Source of the DNA: Siccirubricoccus deserti | GTDB taxonomy: Bacteria; Pseudomonadota; Alphaproteobacteria; Acetobacterales; Acetobacteraceae | Length of the DNA stretch: 64,000 nucleotides | NCBI RefSeq assembly: GCF_014283215.1 | Contig: NZ_JACOMF010000010.1 | Location: 1 to 64,000, forward strand | Direction of reading: 5' to 3' | Part shown: positions 37,158 to 46,177 of the stretch, one piece after another | How positions within the stretch are numbered: the first letter of the stretch is position 1 | Layout: every line of letters starts with the position of its first letter | The notes under the pieces: generated by a model | Seen by the model: only the letters and a program-made list of their open reading frames with translations | The model's database searches: none | Told to the model about the DNA's origin: nothing | Made by a program: the position numbers and the translations under genes

Positions 37158-38732
37158 TCAGCCCTTGGCGAGGTTCCAGAATACCGTCGCCGGTGCGCGG
37201 AACACCCCGGTGACATTGCGCCGCCAGGCCGAGGGCTGCCAGTAGAAGCCGAGCGGGATGTAGGGCAGCACCTCCATGGCGCGGCGGTTCAGCGCATCGC
37301 CGACCTGCTTCTGCCCGGCGGCGTCGGGCGCCTCGATCCAGGCCTGGCGCAGCCGCTCGATCTCGGCATCCTCCGGCCAGCCGAACCAGGCGTTGCTGCC
37401 GTTGGCGCGGAGGAACAGGTGAAACACCGGCAGTGCCAGCGACTGGCCGGAGGAGGTGGTGTGGATGATGCTCCAGCCGCCTCGTTCCACCGGCTCCTTG
37501 CTGACCCGCCGCTGCACCAGCGTGCCCCAGTCGGCGGCGACCAGTTCCAGGTTCATCCCGAGCCGGGTCAGCAGGTCGGCGGTGACCATCGACAGTGCGT
37601 TGATCTGCGGATAGTCGCCGGGTGCCACCAGCACCACCTTCTCGCCGGCATAGCCGACGTCCTTCAGCACGGCGCGGGCGCGGTCGATGTTCCGTACCTT
37701 GAGGATGTCGCTGCCGGCTTCGGTCGCCAGCGCGGTGCCGCAGGTGAAGACGCCCTCGCAGGCCTCCCAGCCGTCGCGCTCATTGCCGGCCACGGCGCGC
37801 ATGTAGTCGCGCTGATCCACCGCCATGGCGACGGCACGGCGGATGCCGGGGTTGTTGAACGGCGGGTGCAGGTGGTTGAAGCGGCAGATGCCATAGGTGC
37901 CGTCCAGCAACCGTTGCTGCACCACCAGCTCGCGGTTCCGTCGCAGCAGCGGCAGCAGATCGTGCAGCGGATATTCCCAGTAATCCTGCTCGCCGGTGAC
38001 CATGGCATTCGCGGCGGTGGCGGAATCCGGGATGATGGTCCACTCGACCCGGTCGAGACGCGGCGCGCGGCCACCGGCCAGACCGTCCACCGGCTCCTGC
38101 CGCGGCACGTAGCCATCGAATTTGGCCCAGAGGGCGCGCTGACCGGGATTCCATTCGTCCGCAAGGAAGCGGAACGGCCCGCTGCCCACCGCCTCCCGCA
38201 CCTGCTGGAAGGCGTCGGTGCTGGCGATCCGCTCCGGCATGATGAAGCAGGGGAACTGGGTCTGGCCGAGCGCCATGGTCAACAGCGGCACCGGCTTGTG
38301 CAGCCGGAAGCGGAAGCGGCGGTCATCCAGCGCCTCGACCTCGGCGACACTGGGCTGCAGCACCTGCATGAAGGGGTCGCGCCGCGCCCATCGCTTGATG
38401 CTGGCGACGCAATCCTTCGCCAGTACCTTCTCCCCGTCATGAAAGCGCAAGCCCTGGCGCAGGGTGAAATTCCAAGTGAGGCCATCTGCCTCGGTGGTCC
38501 AGCCCTCCACCATCTGCGGCCTGATCTCGCCCTTAGCGTCCTGGGCGCAGAGCTGGTCGTAGATCAGGAAGGCGTGGTTGCGGGTGACCACCGCGGTGGT
38601 CCAGACCGGATCAAGGCTGGTGAGGTTGGCCTGCGGCACCACGCGCAGGGTGCGCGCGGCACTGCCCTGGGCAAAGGCCGGGGCCGGCAGGGCGGTGGCG
38701 GCGGCGAGGCCGAACAGGGTGCGGCGCTGCAT
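37158..38732 (-). CDS. ABC solute-binding protein, family 5 (array member 3)
   Basis: A 524-residue receptor starting MQRRTLFGLAAATALPAPAFAQ (RR motif, Ala-x-Ala type cleavage). The mature part begins LRVVPQANLTSLDPVWTTAVVTRNHAFLIYDQL. RFHDGEKVLAKD and KFDGYVPR resemble member 1 more than the others. NHLHPPFNN is present. The ATG at 38732 is preferred because the signal peptide begins there; an upstream ATG adds 16 residues without signal character. Confidence 0.9.
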   Translation of the reverse strand: MQRRTLFGLAAATALPAPAFAQGSAARTLRVVPQANLTSLDPVWTTAVVTRNHAFLIYDQLCAQDAKGEIRPQMVEGWTTEADGLTWNFTLRQGLRFHDGEKVLAKDCVASIKRWARRDPFMQVLQPSVAEVEALDDRRFRFRLHKPVPLLTMALGQTQFPCFIMPERIASTDAFQQVREAVGSGPFRFLADEWNPGQRALWAKFDGYVPRQEPVDGLAGGRAPRLDRVEWTIIPDSATAANAMVTGEQDYWEYPLHDLLPLLRRNRELVVQQRLLDGTYGICRFNHLHPPFNNPGIRRAVAMAVDQRDYMRAVAGNERDGWEACEGVFTCGTALATEAGSDILKVRNIDRARAVLKDVGYAGEKVVLVAPGDYPQINALSMVTADLLTRLGMNLELVAADWGTLVQRRVSKEPVERGGWSIIHTTSSGQSLALPVFHLFLRANGSNAWFGWPEDAEIERLRQAWIEAPDAAGQKQVGDALNRRAMEVLPYIPLGFYWQPSAWRRNVTGVFRAPATVFWNLAKG

Positions 38733-38816
38733 GGTCTCAGAGCCTCCGTATGGCCGGGCGAAGGATGAAGCCGGCGGCATGGCGGGGCCAGGCGCGGCAC
38801 CGCCATGCCGCCCCGC

Positions 38817-40397
38817 TCATGCCCGGCGGATGTTCCAGAAGATCGCCAACCCACGCACCCGGTCCACCAGGTCGCGGCGCACCGCGGTCTGCGAGCGGTA
38901 GGCACCGACCGGGATGTAGGGCAGTTCCTGCATCGCCAGCACCTGCATCTCCCGCGCCAGCGCCTTCCGCTGATCGAGGGTCGGCGCCTCGAACCAGGCG
39001 TCACGCAGGGCTTCGAGGCGCGGGATGTCCGGCCAGCCGAACCAGGCGCCGGCGCCATTGGCGCGCAATGTCGGGTTGGTCGCCGGGGTCAGGAAATCCA
39101 TCGAGCTGAAGGCGTACATGGAAACACTCCAGCCGCCGCGCTCCAACGGCTCCTTGCTGGTGCGCCGCTGCACCACCGTGCCCCAGTCGGTCAGCGCCGC
39201 ATCGAGGTTGACGCCGAGCCGGCGGAACAGATCGAGCGCCATCTGGGTCAGCGCCGAGGGCACCAATATGTCGGTCGGCCCCAGCAGCCGGATCTGCTGG
39301 TTGGTGTACCCCGCCTCCTTCAGCAGGGCGCGGGCACGGTCGAGGCTGCGTGGGCCGCGCAGCGGCTCCAGCCCGACATCGCTCGCCATCGGCCCGCCGG
39401 GGGTGAAGAAGCCGGCATCGGTCTGGTAGAGCGCAGGGTCGGTGCCGACCGCCGCCTGCATGAAGCTCTCCTGATCGATCGCCGGCAGCAGGGCGCGGCG
39501 CATCGCCGCCTTGTCGAAGGGCGGCTGCAGGTGGTTGAAGCGCATCAGCGCCATCATCGGCAGCGGGTCGATCGGCTCGATGGCGATGCCGCGGTTGCGG
39601 CGGAGAAGCTGCTGGATCTCCGGCGGCGGCTGCTCGTACCAGTCGATCTCGCCGGCCTGCATCGCCGCCGAAGCGGTGGCGGCATCCGGGATGATCTTCC
39701 ACTCCACCCGGTCGAAATGCGCCAGCTTCGGCCCTGCGGTGTAGCCGCTGGCGGCCACCGGGGTCGGGCTGTAGACCTCGTTGCGGGCGAAGGCGGCGCC
39801 GCTGCCGGAGACGAACTCATCGGCCAGGAAGCGATAGGGGCCGCTGCCCATCACCTCACGGAGCTGGGTGAAGGGATCGGTCTTCGCCAGCCGCTCCGGC
39901 ATGATGAAGCAGGGCGGCGCGACCGGCGAGGCCAGCGCCTCGATCAGCAGCGGAAAGGCACGCTTCAGGCGGAATTGCAACCGCCGGTCGTCCGGCGCCG
40001 AAATCTCCTCGACCAGCGGCGCCAGCTTCTGGCCCATGGCGTGGCGGCGCATCCAGCGGGTGACGCTGGCCGCCGCATCGCGCGCCAGCACGGGCGCGCC
40101 ATCATGGAAGCGCAAGCCCTCGCGCAGGGTGATGGTAACGCGGCGGCCGTCCTCCTCCTCGACATGGCCCGCCGCCATCTGCGGCCGCGGGCGGAACTCC
40201 GCGTCGCTGCCGTAGAGCGTGTCATAGACCATGTAGCCCATGTTCCGGGTGACGTTGGACGTCGTCCAGATCGGGTCGAGTGCCGAGAGATCCGCCTGCG
40301 GGACGAAGCGCAGCACCCGGCCGCGCTGCGCCAGAGCCAGGCGCACCAGCGCCGCGGCAGCCGCCGCGCCGCCCAGCAATCCACGACGTCGCATCAT
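38817..40397 (-). CDS. ABC solute-binding protein, family 5 (array member 4)
   Basis: A 526-residue receptor with signal MMRRRGLLGGAAAAAALVRLALAQ. It is a close sister of member 5: both have EQPPPEIQQLLRRNR, RRVTITLREGL and PMASDVGLEPL-type segments. Here the conserved NHLHPPF reads NHLQPPFDK, the only His-to-Gln change in the array. Its start overlaps the stop of member 5 by four bases, the tightest join in the cluster, as expected after a recent tandem duplication. Confidence 0.9.
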   Translation of the reverse strand: MMRRRGLLGGAAAAAALVRLALAQRGRVLRFVPQADLSALDPIWTTSNVTRNMGYMVYDTLYGSDAEFRPRPQMAAGHVEEEDGRRVTITLREGLRFHDGAPVLARDAAASVTRWMRRHAMGQKLAPLVEEISAPDDRRLQFRLKRAFPLLIEALASPVAPPCFIMPERLAKTDPFTQLREVMGSGPYRFLADEFVSGSGAAFARNEVYSPTPVAASGYTAGPKLAHFDRVEWKIIPDAATASAAMQAGEIDWYEQPPPEIQQLLRRNRGIAIEPIDPLPMMALMRFNHLQPPFDKAAMRRALLPAIDQESFMQAAVGTDPALYQTDAGFFTPGGPMASDVGLEPLRGPRSLDRARALLKEAGYTNQQIRLLGPTDILVPSALTQMALDLFRRLGVNLDAALTDWGTVVQRRTSKEPLERGGWSVSMYAFSSMDFLTPATNPTLRANGAGAWFGWPDIPRLEALRDAWFEAPTLDQRKALAREMQVLAMQELPYIPVGAYRSQTAVRRDLVDRVRGLAIFWNIRRA

Positions 40398-41974
40398 GCC
40401 CTCCGCAGCCCCCAATAGATGGCGAAGCCGGGCACCCGGCCCGTGAGGTTCCGCCGCAGCGCGGTCATCGCCATGTAGGCGCCGACCGGGATGTAGGGCA
40501 GTTCCTCCATCGCCACCGTCTGGATGTCGCGGCAGATGCGCTGCTGCGCCGCGACATCGGGGGCATCGAACCAGGCATCGCGCAGTTCCTCGATCCGCGG
40601 GATGCTCGGCCAACCTGGCCAAGCCGCAGTGCCGTTGCCGCGCAACGGCGTATGCCCGGCAGGGTCGAGGAATTCGAAAGAGGAGAAGGAGGTGTAGAGC
40701 ACACTCCAGCCGCCCTTCTCCAGCGGCTCGCGGCTGGTGCGGCGCTGCACCACGGTACCCCAGTCGCTCAGCGCGACATCGACGTTCATCCCGAGCCGGC
40801 GGAACATGTCGGCGCCCACCTGGGTCATCGCCGAGGGAGCAAGGATGTCGGTCGGGCCGATCAGCCGCATCGGCTGGTCGGTGTAGCCGGCCTCCTTCAG
40901 CAGCGCGCGGGCGCGGTCGACGCTGCGCGGGCTGGTCAGCGGCCCGAGGCCGACATCGCTCGCCATCGGCGTGCCCGGCGTGAAGAAGCCGACGCCGGTG
41001 CGGATCATCGCCGGATCAGTCCCGACGACCGCCGCCATGTAGTCGGACTGGTCGACCGCCGGCAGGATCGCCTGGCGCAGCCGCTTGTCGCTGAAGGGCG
41101 GGTGCAGGTGGTTGAAGCGGAGGATGCCGGTCAGCGGCAGAGGATCGATCGGCTCGATGACAACCTGCCGGTTGCGGCGGAGAAGCTGCTGGATCTCCGG
41201 CGGCGGCTGCTCGAACCAGTCGATCTCGCCCTGCTGCAGGGCGGCCGCCGAGGTCGCGGCATCGGTGATGATGCGCCATTCCACCCGGTCGAAATGCACC
41301 ACCTTCGGCCCGGCGGTCAGGCTCGGCTCGCCCTGCGGCACCGGCACGTAGTCCGGGTTGCGCTCATAGACGATGAGGCTGCCGGAGTTGAACTCGTCCT
41401 GCTTGAAGCGGAACGGGCCGCTGCCGGTGGGGTCGCGGATCTGCTGGAAGGGATCGGTCTTCGCCACCCGCTCCGGCATGATGAAGCAGACCGGGTTGGT
41501 CGGCGAGGCGAGCCCATGCACCAGCATCGGGAAGGGGCGCTTCAGGCGGAACACCAGGCGCCGGTCGTCCGGCGCCTCGATCGCGTCGAGCACGGCTTCG
41601 AGCTTCTGGCCGGTCGGGTTGCGCTTCATCCAACGCTGGATGCTGGCGGCGCAATCCGCCGCCCGCACCGGCGCGCCGTCATGGAATTTCAGCCCCTCGC
41701 GCAAGGTGATGGTGACGCGCCGGCCGTCTTCCTCCGCCAGATGCCCCGCCGCCATCTGTGGCTGCGGGCGGAACTGCGCATCCAGGCCGAACAGCGTGTC
41801 ATAGACCATGAACCCATGGTTCCGCGTGATGTTCGCGGTGGTCCAGATCGGGTCGATGCTGGTCAGGTTCGCCTGCGGCACCATGCGCAGCACGCGCGCC
41901 TGCGCTGGTTGCCCGATGGCAATGCCTGGCAGCGCGGCGACCGTGGCGCCGGCGAGGAGGGTGCGTCTTTGCAT
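40394..41974 (-). CDS. ABC solute-binding protein, family 5 (array member 5)
   Basis: A 526-residue receptor with signal MQRRTLLAGATVAALPGIAIGQ. It begins LRMVPQANLTSIDPIWTTANITRNHGFMVYDTLFGLDAQF. NHLHPPFSD, DWFEQPPPEIQQLLRRNR and DWGTVVQRRTSREP pair it with member 4. Only seven bases separate it from the stop of member 6, so 6, 5 and 4 must be cotranscribed. Confidence 0.9.
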   Translation of the reverse strand: MQRRTLLAGATVAALPGIAIGQPAQARVLRMVPQANLTSIDPIWTTANITRNHGFMVYDTLFGLDAQFRPQPQMAAGHLAEEDGRRVTITLREGLKFHDGAPVRAADCAASIQRWMKRNPTGQKLEAVLDAIEAPDDRRLVFRLKRPFPMLVHGLASPTNPVCFIMPERVAKTDPFQQIRDPTGSGPFRFKQDEFNSGSLIVYERNPDYVPVPQGEPSLTAGPKVVHFDRVEWRIITDAATSAAALQQGEIDWFEQPPPEIQQLLRRNRQVVIEPIDPLPLTGILRFNHLHPPFSDKRLRQAILPAVDQSDYMAAVVGTDPAMIRTGVGFFTPGTPMASDVGLGPLTSPRSVDRARALLKEAGYTDQPMRLIGPTDILAPSAMTQVGADMFRRLGMNVDVALSDWGTVVQRRTSREPLEKGGWSVLYTSFSSFEFLDPAGHTPLRGNGTAAWPGWPSIPRIEELRDAWFDAPDVAAQQRICRDIQTVAMEELPYIPVGAYMAMTALRRNLTGRVPGFAIYWGLRRA

Positions 41975-41981
41975 GGTGGCA

Positions 41982-43574
41982 TCACACCTTTTTCAGGGAC
42001 CAGAACAATGGCATCCCTTTTGGAACATCCGCCAGACTGCGGCGATAGGCCGTCGATTGGAAATACTGGCCGAGCGGCAGGGTCGGCGCCTCCTCGAAGG
42101 CAAGCTGCTGCATCTCGCGCGCGATCGCCTGTTGCCTGGGCAGATCGGCAGCGTCGAACCAACCCTGCCGCAACGTCTCCAGCCGCGGCGAGGTCGCCCA
42201 GCCCCACCAGCCGTCGCCGCCATTGCCGCGGATCGGCTGGTTGACGCCAGGGTTGATGACGTCGAGCCCGGTCCAGAAGTTGAAGAAGATGCTCCAGCCG
42301 CCTTTCTCCGGCGGCTCCCGGCTGGCGCGGCGGGCAACGACGCTGCCCCAGTCGGTCGCCACGAAATCGACGTTCATCCCGGCCCGCCGCAGCATGTCGT
42401 TGCCGACCTGGCCGAGCGCGTTCAAGGTCGGGAAATCGGTCGCCGCCAGCAGCACCACCTTCTCGCCCTTGTAGCCTGCCGCCTCGATCTCCCGCTTCAC
42501 CTTGTCGAAGTCGCGCGGACCCTTCAGCACCTCGAGCCCGACGTCGCTGGCCATCGGCGTCTCCGGCGGAAAGAAGCCGACATTCTCGCGCCACAGGCTA
42601 CGGTCGGTGCCGGTGACGGCGGTCATGTAGTCGGCTTGGCTGACCGCCCCCATCAGCGCCCGGCGGATGCGCGGATTGTCGAAGGGCGGGTGCAGGTGGT
42701 TGAACCGGCCCCAGCCGACCAGCCCGGTCGGGTTCGGCAGGTCGATGGCGATGTTGCGATTGCGCCGCAACAGCGGCAGCAGATCGGAGGTCGGCACCTC
42801 CCACCAATCCGTCTCGCCATTCTGCAGCGCCGCCGCGGCGGTGGAGGAATCCGGCGTGACGATCCATTCGACCCGGTCGAGGTTCACCCGCTTCGGTCCG
42901 GCGGTCCAGCTTGCCGTGCCCTCCTCGCGCGGCAGATAGCCGGCAAATTTCTCGTAGACGAAGCGGCTGCCCTGCACCCGCTCATCCGCCTTGAAGCGGA
43001 ACGGGCCGCTGCCGACCATCTCCGGCACCTGTCGGGCCGGGTCGGTCTGCGCCAGCCGTTCCGGCATGATGAAGCAGCAGGGGGTGACCAGGCTGCCGAG
43101 CGCCTCGGCCAGCAGCGGGAACGGCCGCTTCAGCCGAAAGACCAGGCTACGATCGTCCGCCGCCGACATCTCGTCGAGCCGGGCGAGCAGTTCCTGGCCC
43201 AGCGGGTGCCGCCCAGCCCAGCGGCGGATCGAGGCGATGCAATCCTTCGCCCGCACCGGCTCGCCATCATGGAATTGCAGGCCGGGGCGCAGAGTGATGG
43301 TCCAACGCCGGCCATCTTCCTCGATGCGATGCCCCCCGGCCATCTGCGGCTGGATGCGGAAATCGGCATCCATGCCGTAGAGCGTGTCGAACACCATGAA
43401 GCCGTGGTGCCGGCTGACATAGGCGGTGGTGACGATCGGGTCGAGGATGCCGAGGTCGGACTGCGGAATGAACCGCAGGACCCGCGCCGCCGCCGGCTGG
43501 GCCAGCGCGGCGCGCGGCAAGGCCAGGACGGTGCCGGCAGCGGCAGCGCCGCGCAGCAGGTCTCGACGGTCCAT
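41982..43574 (-). CDS. ABC solute-binding protein, family 5 (array member 6)
   Basis: A 530-residue receptor with signal MDRRDLLRGAAAAGTVLALPRAALAQ. Its mature start is LRFIPQSDLGILDPIVTTAYVSRHHGFM. GFFPPETPMASDVGLEVL, AGYKGEKVVLL and RASREPPEKGGWS are shared almost word for word with member 7. QSDL replaces the QANL of members 1, 3 and 5 in the N-terminal strand that lines the pocket entrance. Confidence 0.9.
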   Translation of the reverse strand: MDRRDLLRGAAAAGTVLALPRAALAQPAAARVLRFIPQSDLGILDPIVTTAYVSRHHGFMVFDTLYGMDADFRIQPQMAGGHRIEEDGRRWTITLRPGLQFHDGEPVRAKDCIASIRRWAGRHPLGQELLARLDEMSAADDRSLVFRLKRPFPLLAEALGSLVTPCCFIMPERLAQTDPARQVPEMVGSGPFRFKADERVQGSRFVYEKFAGYLPREEGTASWTAGPKRVNLDRVEWIVTPDSSTAAAALQNGETDWWEVPTSDLLPLLRRNRNIAIDLPNPTGLVGWGRFNHLHPPFDNPRIRRALMGAVSQADYMTAVTGTDRSLWRENVGFFPPETPMASDVGLEVLKGPRDFDKVKREIEAAGYKGEKVVLLAATDFPTLNALGQVGNDMLRRAGMNVDFVATDWGSVVARRASREPPEKGGWSIFFNFWTGLDVINPGVNQPIRGNGGDGWWGWATSPRLETLRQGWFDAADLPRQQAIAREMQQLAFEEAPTLPLGQYFQSTAYRRSLADVPKGMPLFWSLKKV

Positions 43575-43679
43575 GATGCTCTCCCCGAGGCCACGCTGCG
43601 GTGACCATTGCGGGGAGTGAAGCCCAGCCCGGACGCCGCCGCAAGCAGCCGCGCCCGGTGCGCGCCGGTCAGCTCCCGG

Positions 43680-45269
43680 TCATGTCTTGGTCACGTTCCA
43701 GAACAGCGGCAGGCCGCCGAGCACGTTGCTGACATTGCGGCGATAGGCCCAGGGCTGGAAATACTGGCCAACCGGCAGGTAGGGCACCTCGCGGAAGGCC
43801 TCGGCCTGGATCTCGGCGGCAAGCTTCTTCTGCGCCTCGACGTCGGGCGCCTCGAGCCAGGCGTTCCGTAATTCCTCAAGCTTCGGCATGGTCGGCCAGC
43901 CGAACCAGCTGTTCAGCCCGTTGCCGCGCAGGCCGAGATGCGTCGCCGGACTGAAGAAGTCGAGCCCGGTGAAGAAGGTGAAGAAGACGCTCCACCCGCC
44001 CTTCTCCGGCGGCTCGCGGCTGGCCCGGCGCTGCACAACACTGCCCCAGTCGGTCGAGACATAGTCGACGTTCATGCCGGCCCGCACCAGCATGTCGCGC
44101 CCGACCTGCGCCATGGCGTTCAGCGAGGGGAAGTCGGAGGCGGCGATGAGCACCACCTTCTCACCCTTGTAGCCGGCGGCGGCCAGGTCGCGCTTGACCT
44201 TGTCGAGGTCGCGCGGACTGGTCAGCGCCTCCAGCCCGACGGTGTTCGCCATCGGCGTGTCCGGCGGGAAGAAGCCGACACCCTCGCGGTAGTTGGACGG
44301 GTCGGTGCCGATGACCGCCGACATGTAGTCCGCCTGCTGCACCGCGCCGAGCAGGGCGCGGCGGATCGCCGGGTTGTTGAAGGGCGGGTGCAGGTGGTTG
44401 AAGCGGCAGAGGCCGAGCAGCCCGGTCGGGTCGTAGATCTCGACATTCAGGTTCCGGTTGCGGCGGAGCAGCGGCAGCAGATCGGCGGTCGGCTGCTCCC
44501 ACCAGTCCATCTCGCCGGATTGCAGCGCGCCGGCGGCGGTGGAGGCGTCGGGGATCACCTGCCATTCCACCCGGTCGACATGCACCTGCTTCGGCCCGGC
44601 GGTCCAGGACGGGGTGCCGGATTCGCGCGGGCGATAGTCCGGGTTGCGCTCATAGACCAGACGGCTGCCGGCGATCCGCTCATCCGCCTTGAAGCGGAAG
44701 GGGCCGGAGCCGACGATCTCGCGGATCGCCGTATTGGCGTCGGTCCGGGCGATCCGCTCCGGCATGATGAAGGGCACCGGCGAACTCGGCTTGGCCAGCG
44801 CGTCCAGCAACAGGGCGAAGGGGCGCTTCAGCCGGAAGGTGAAGCTGCGATCGTCATTCGCCACGATCTCGTCGGTCGCCGCCATCAGCGCCTGGCCAAG
44901 CGCGTCGCGCTGCGCCCAGCGCTTGATCGAGGCGACGCAATCCTTCGCCCGCACCGGCTCGCCATCGGTGAAGCGGAGGCCGGGGCGGAGGGTGATGGTG
45001 ACCCGCCTTCCGCCATCCTCCACCACATGGCCCTCGGCCATCTGCGGTTGCGGCTTGAAGTCGGCATCCAGGCCATAAAGCGTGTCGTACAGCAGGAAGG
45101 CGTGGTGCCGCGTGACATAGGCGGTGGTGATGATTGGATCGATCACCGCGACATCCGACTGCGGGATGAACTTCAGCACCCGGCTGCCCGGCGACTGAGC
45201 GAGGCCCGGCAACGCCAGCGGGGTTGCGGCAACCCCGGCGGCGCCGAGGAGAAGGCTGCGACGTTGCAT
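43680..45269 (-). CDS. ABC solute-binding protein, family 5 (array member 7)
   Basis: A 529-residue receptor, first in the direction of transcription. The ATG at 45269 gives the signal MQRRSLLLGAAGVAATPLALPGLAQ; the frame runs about 150 codons further upstream without similarity. LKFIPQSDVAVIDPIITTAYVTRHHAFLLYDTLYGLDADF and NHLHPPFNN are typical. It is the sister of member 6, separated by 105 bases. A promoter for the whole transporter cluster should lie upstream, in 45270-45615. Confidence 0.9.
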   Translation of the reverse strand: MQRRSLLLGAAGVAATPLALPGLAQSPGSRVLKFIPQSDVAVIDPIITTAYVTRHHAFLLYDTLYGLDADFKPQPQMAEGHVVEDGGRRVTITLRPGLRFTDGEPVRAKDCVASIKRWAQRDALGQALMAATDEIVANDDRSFTFRLKRPFALLLDALAKPSSPVPFIMPERIARTDANTAIREIVGSGPFRFKADERIAGSRLVYERNPDYRPRESGTPSWTAGPKQVHVDRVEWQVIPDASTAAGALQSGEMDWWEQPTADLLPLLRRNRNLNVEIYDPTGLLGLCRFNHLHPPFNNPAIRRALLGAVQQADYMSAVIGTDPSNYREGVGFFPPDTPMANTVGLEALTSPRDLDKVKRDLAAAGYKGEKVVLIAASDFPSLNAMAQVGRDMLVRAGMNVDYVSTDWGSVVQRRASREPPEKGGWSVFFTFFTGLDFFSPATHLGLRGNGLNSWFGWPTMPKLEELRNAWLEAPDVEAQKKLAAEIQAEAFREVPYLPVGQYFQPWAYRRNVSNVLGGLPLFWNVTKT

Positions 45270-45615
45270 GGGTAACCGTTCCCGTGTTGGTGAAGCCGGC
45301 GCAGGGGAACCCCATCCACCCGCGAAACGCAAGAGGTGACAGCCCGATCGCTGCGGCGGCACTGCCTTACGGCGTGCTTGCCGCAACACGGTCACAACTC
45401 CGGCGCATGATGACCATGAAGAGGAGCCCTTGCCGCATGCCACAACCGATCCGTTCCGGAAGCTCTGGGCGCATTTCCGATGCCGCGGCGCCATGCGCCG
45501 AGGAACGTGACCGCGCCGCTGCCGCGGAGCCATGCCGGATGCGGTGTCGTCACCACGCCGTGGTTTGTTTGCGCCGCAGCGTCCGCGTAGACAATGGCCT
45601 ACCAGGATGCCCTGC
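45270..45615. other. Divergent promoter region between the binding-protein array and the polysaccharide genes
   Basis: About 345 bases between two divergent clusters. It must hold the promoters of both, but no clear -35/-10 pair or operator was recognised on either strand. A 131-codon frame on the plus strand (45224-45619) has an Arg/Cys-rich composition and overlaps the start of array member 7, so it is not accepted as a gene. Confidence 0.5.
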
Positions 45616-46077
45616 ATGACCGTCGTTTCCTCCCCCGCCGCCCAGCCTGAGCGGCCGCTTGCGCGGCTCGCCGGCGAATTTTGCCGCTTCGGTGCGGTCG
45701 GTGTCGTTGGCTTCATGGTGGATGCCGCGGTGCTGACTGCCGGCCTTGCCCTGGGCCTCGGCCCCTGGCTTGGCCGGATCTTATCCTATGTCACCGCAGC
45801 GAGCACGACCTTCGCGCTGAACCGCGCCTGGACCTATCGCGCGGCCCCGCGCGATGCGGTGGCGCGGCGCTGGGCGATGTTCCTCGTGGTGAATCTCGTT
45901 GGATTCCTCTGCAACTATGGCACCTACGCCGCACTGATGACGACCGTGCCGCTGGTCGCAGCGAACCCGGTGCTCGGGGTCGCCGCAGGTTCGCTGGCCG
46001 GCCTGGCAGGCAATTTCCTGCTCAGCCGGCGCTACGTCTTCACCCCGGGCGGCCAGCGCCGCCCGCTCGCCATCTGA
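45616..46077 (+). CDS. GtrA-family membrane protein
   Basis: A 153-residue inner-membrane protein with four helices, of the GtrA/DPMS2 family that assists flipping or use of polyprenyl-phosphate sugars. FCRFGAVGVVGFMVDAAVL (helix 1), SYVTAASTTFALNRAWTY and GNFLLSRRYVF are family landmarks. The ATG at 45616 is preferred over 45607 because AGGA sits eight bases before it. It opens a surface-polysaccharide gene group. Confidence 0.85.
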   Translation: MTVVSSPAAQPERPLARLAGEFCRFGAVGVVGFMVDAAVLTAGLALGLGPWLGRILSYVTAASTTFALNRAWTYRAAPRDAVARRWAMFLVVNLVGFLCNYGTYAALMTTVPLVAANPVLGVAAGSLAGLAGNFLLSRRYVFTPGGQRRPLAI

Positions 46078-46177
46078 TGATCATGCCGACGGGTGCCATG
46101 TCCGACGTCCTGCGCCCTAGCCTCACCCTGATCCCCAGGACGCCAACCCGGCGGCGTCCCTCCGTGGTGCACTTCGC

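Noticed and set aside
36873-43604. Long plus-strand frames across the binding-protein genes
   Set aside because: They repeat in each paralogue because the codon bias repeats; they are shadows, not conserved antisense genes.
45224-45619. 131-codon plus-strand frame before the GtrA gene
   Set aside because: Overlaps the start of array member 7 and has Arg/Cys-rich composition without a family.
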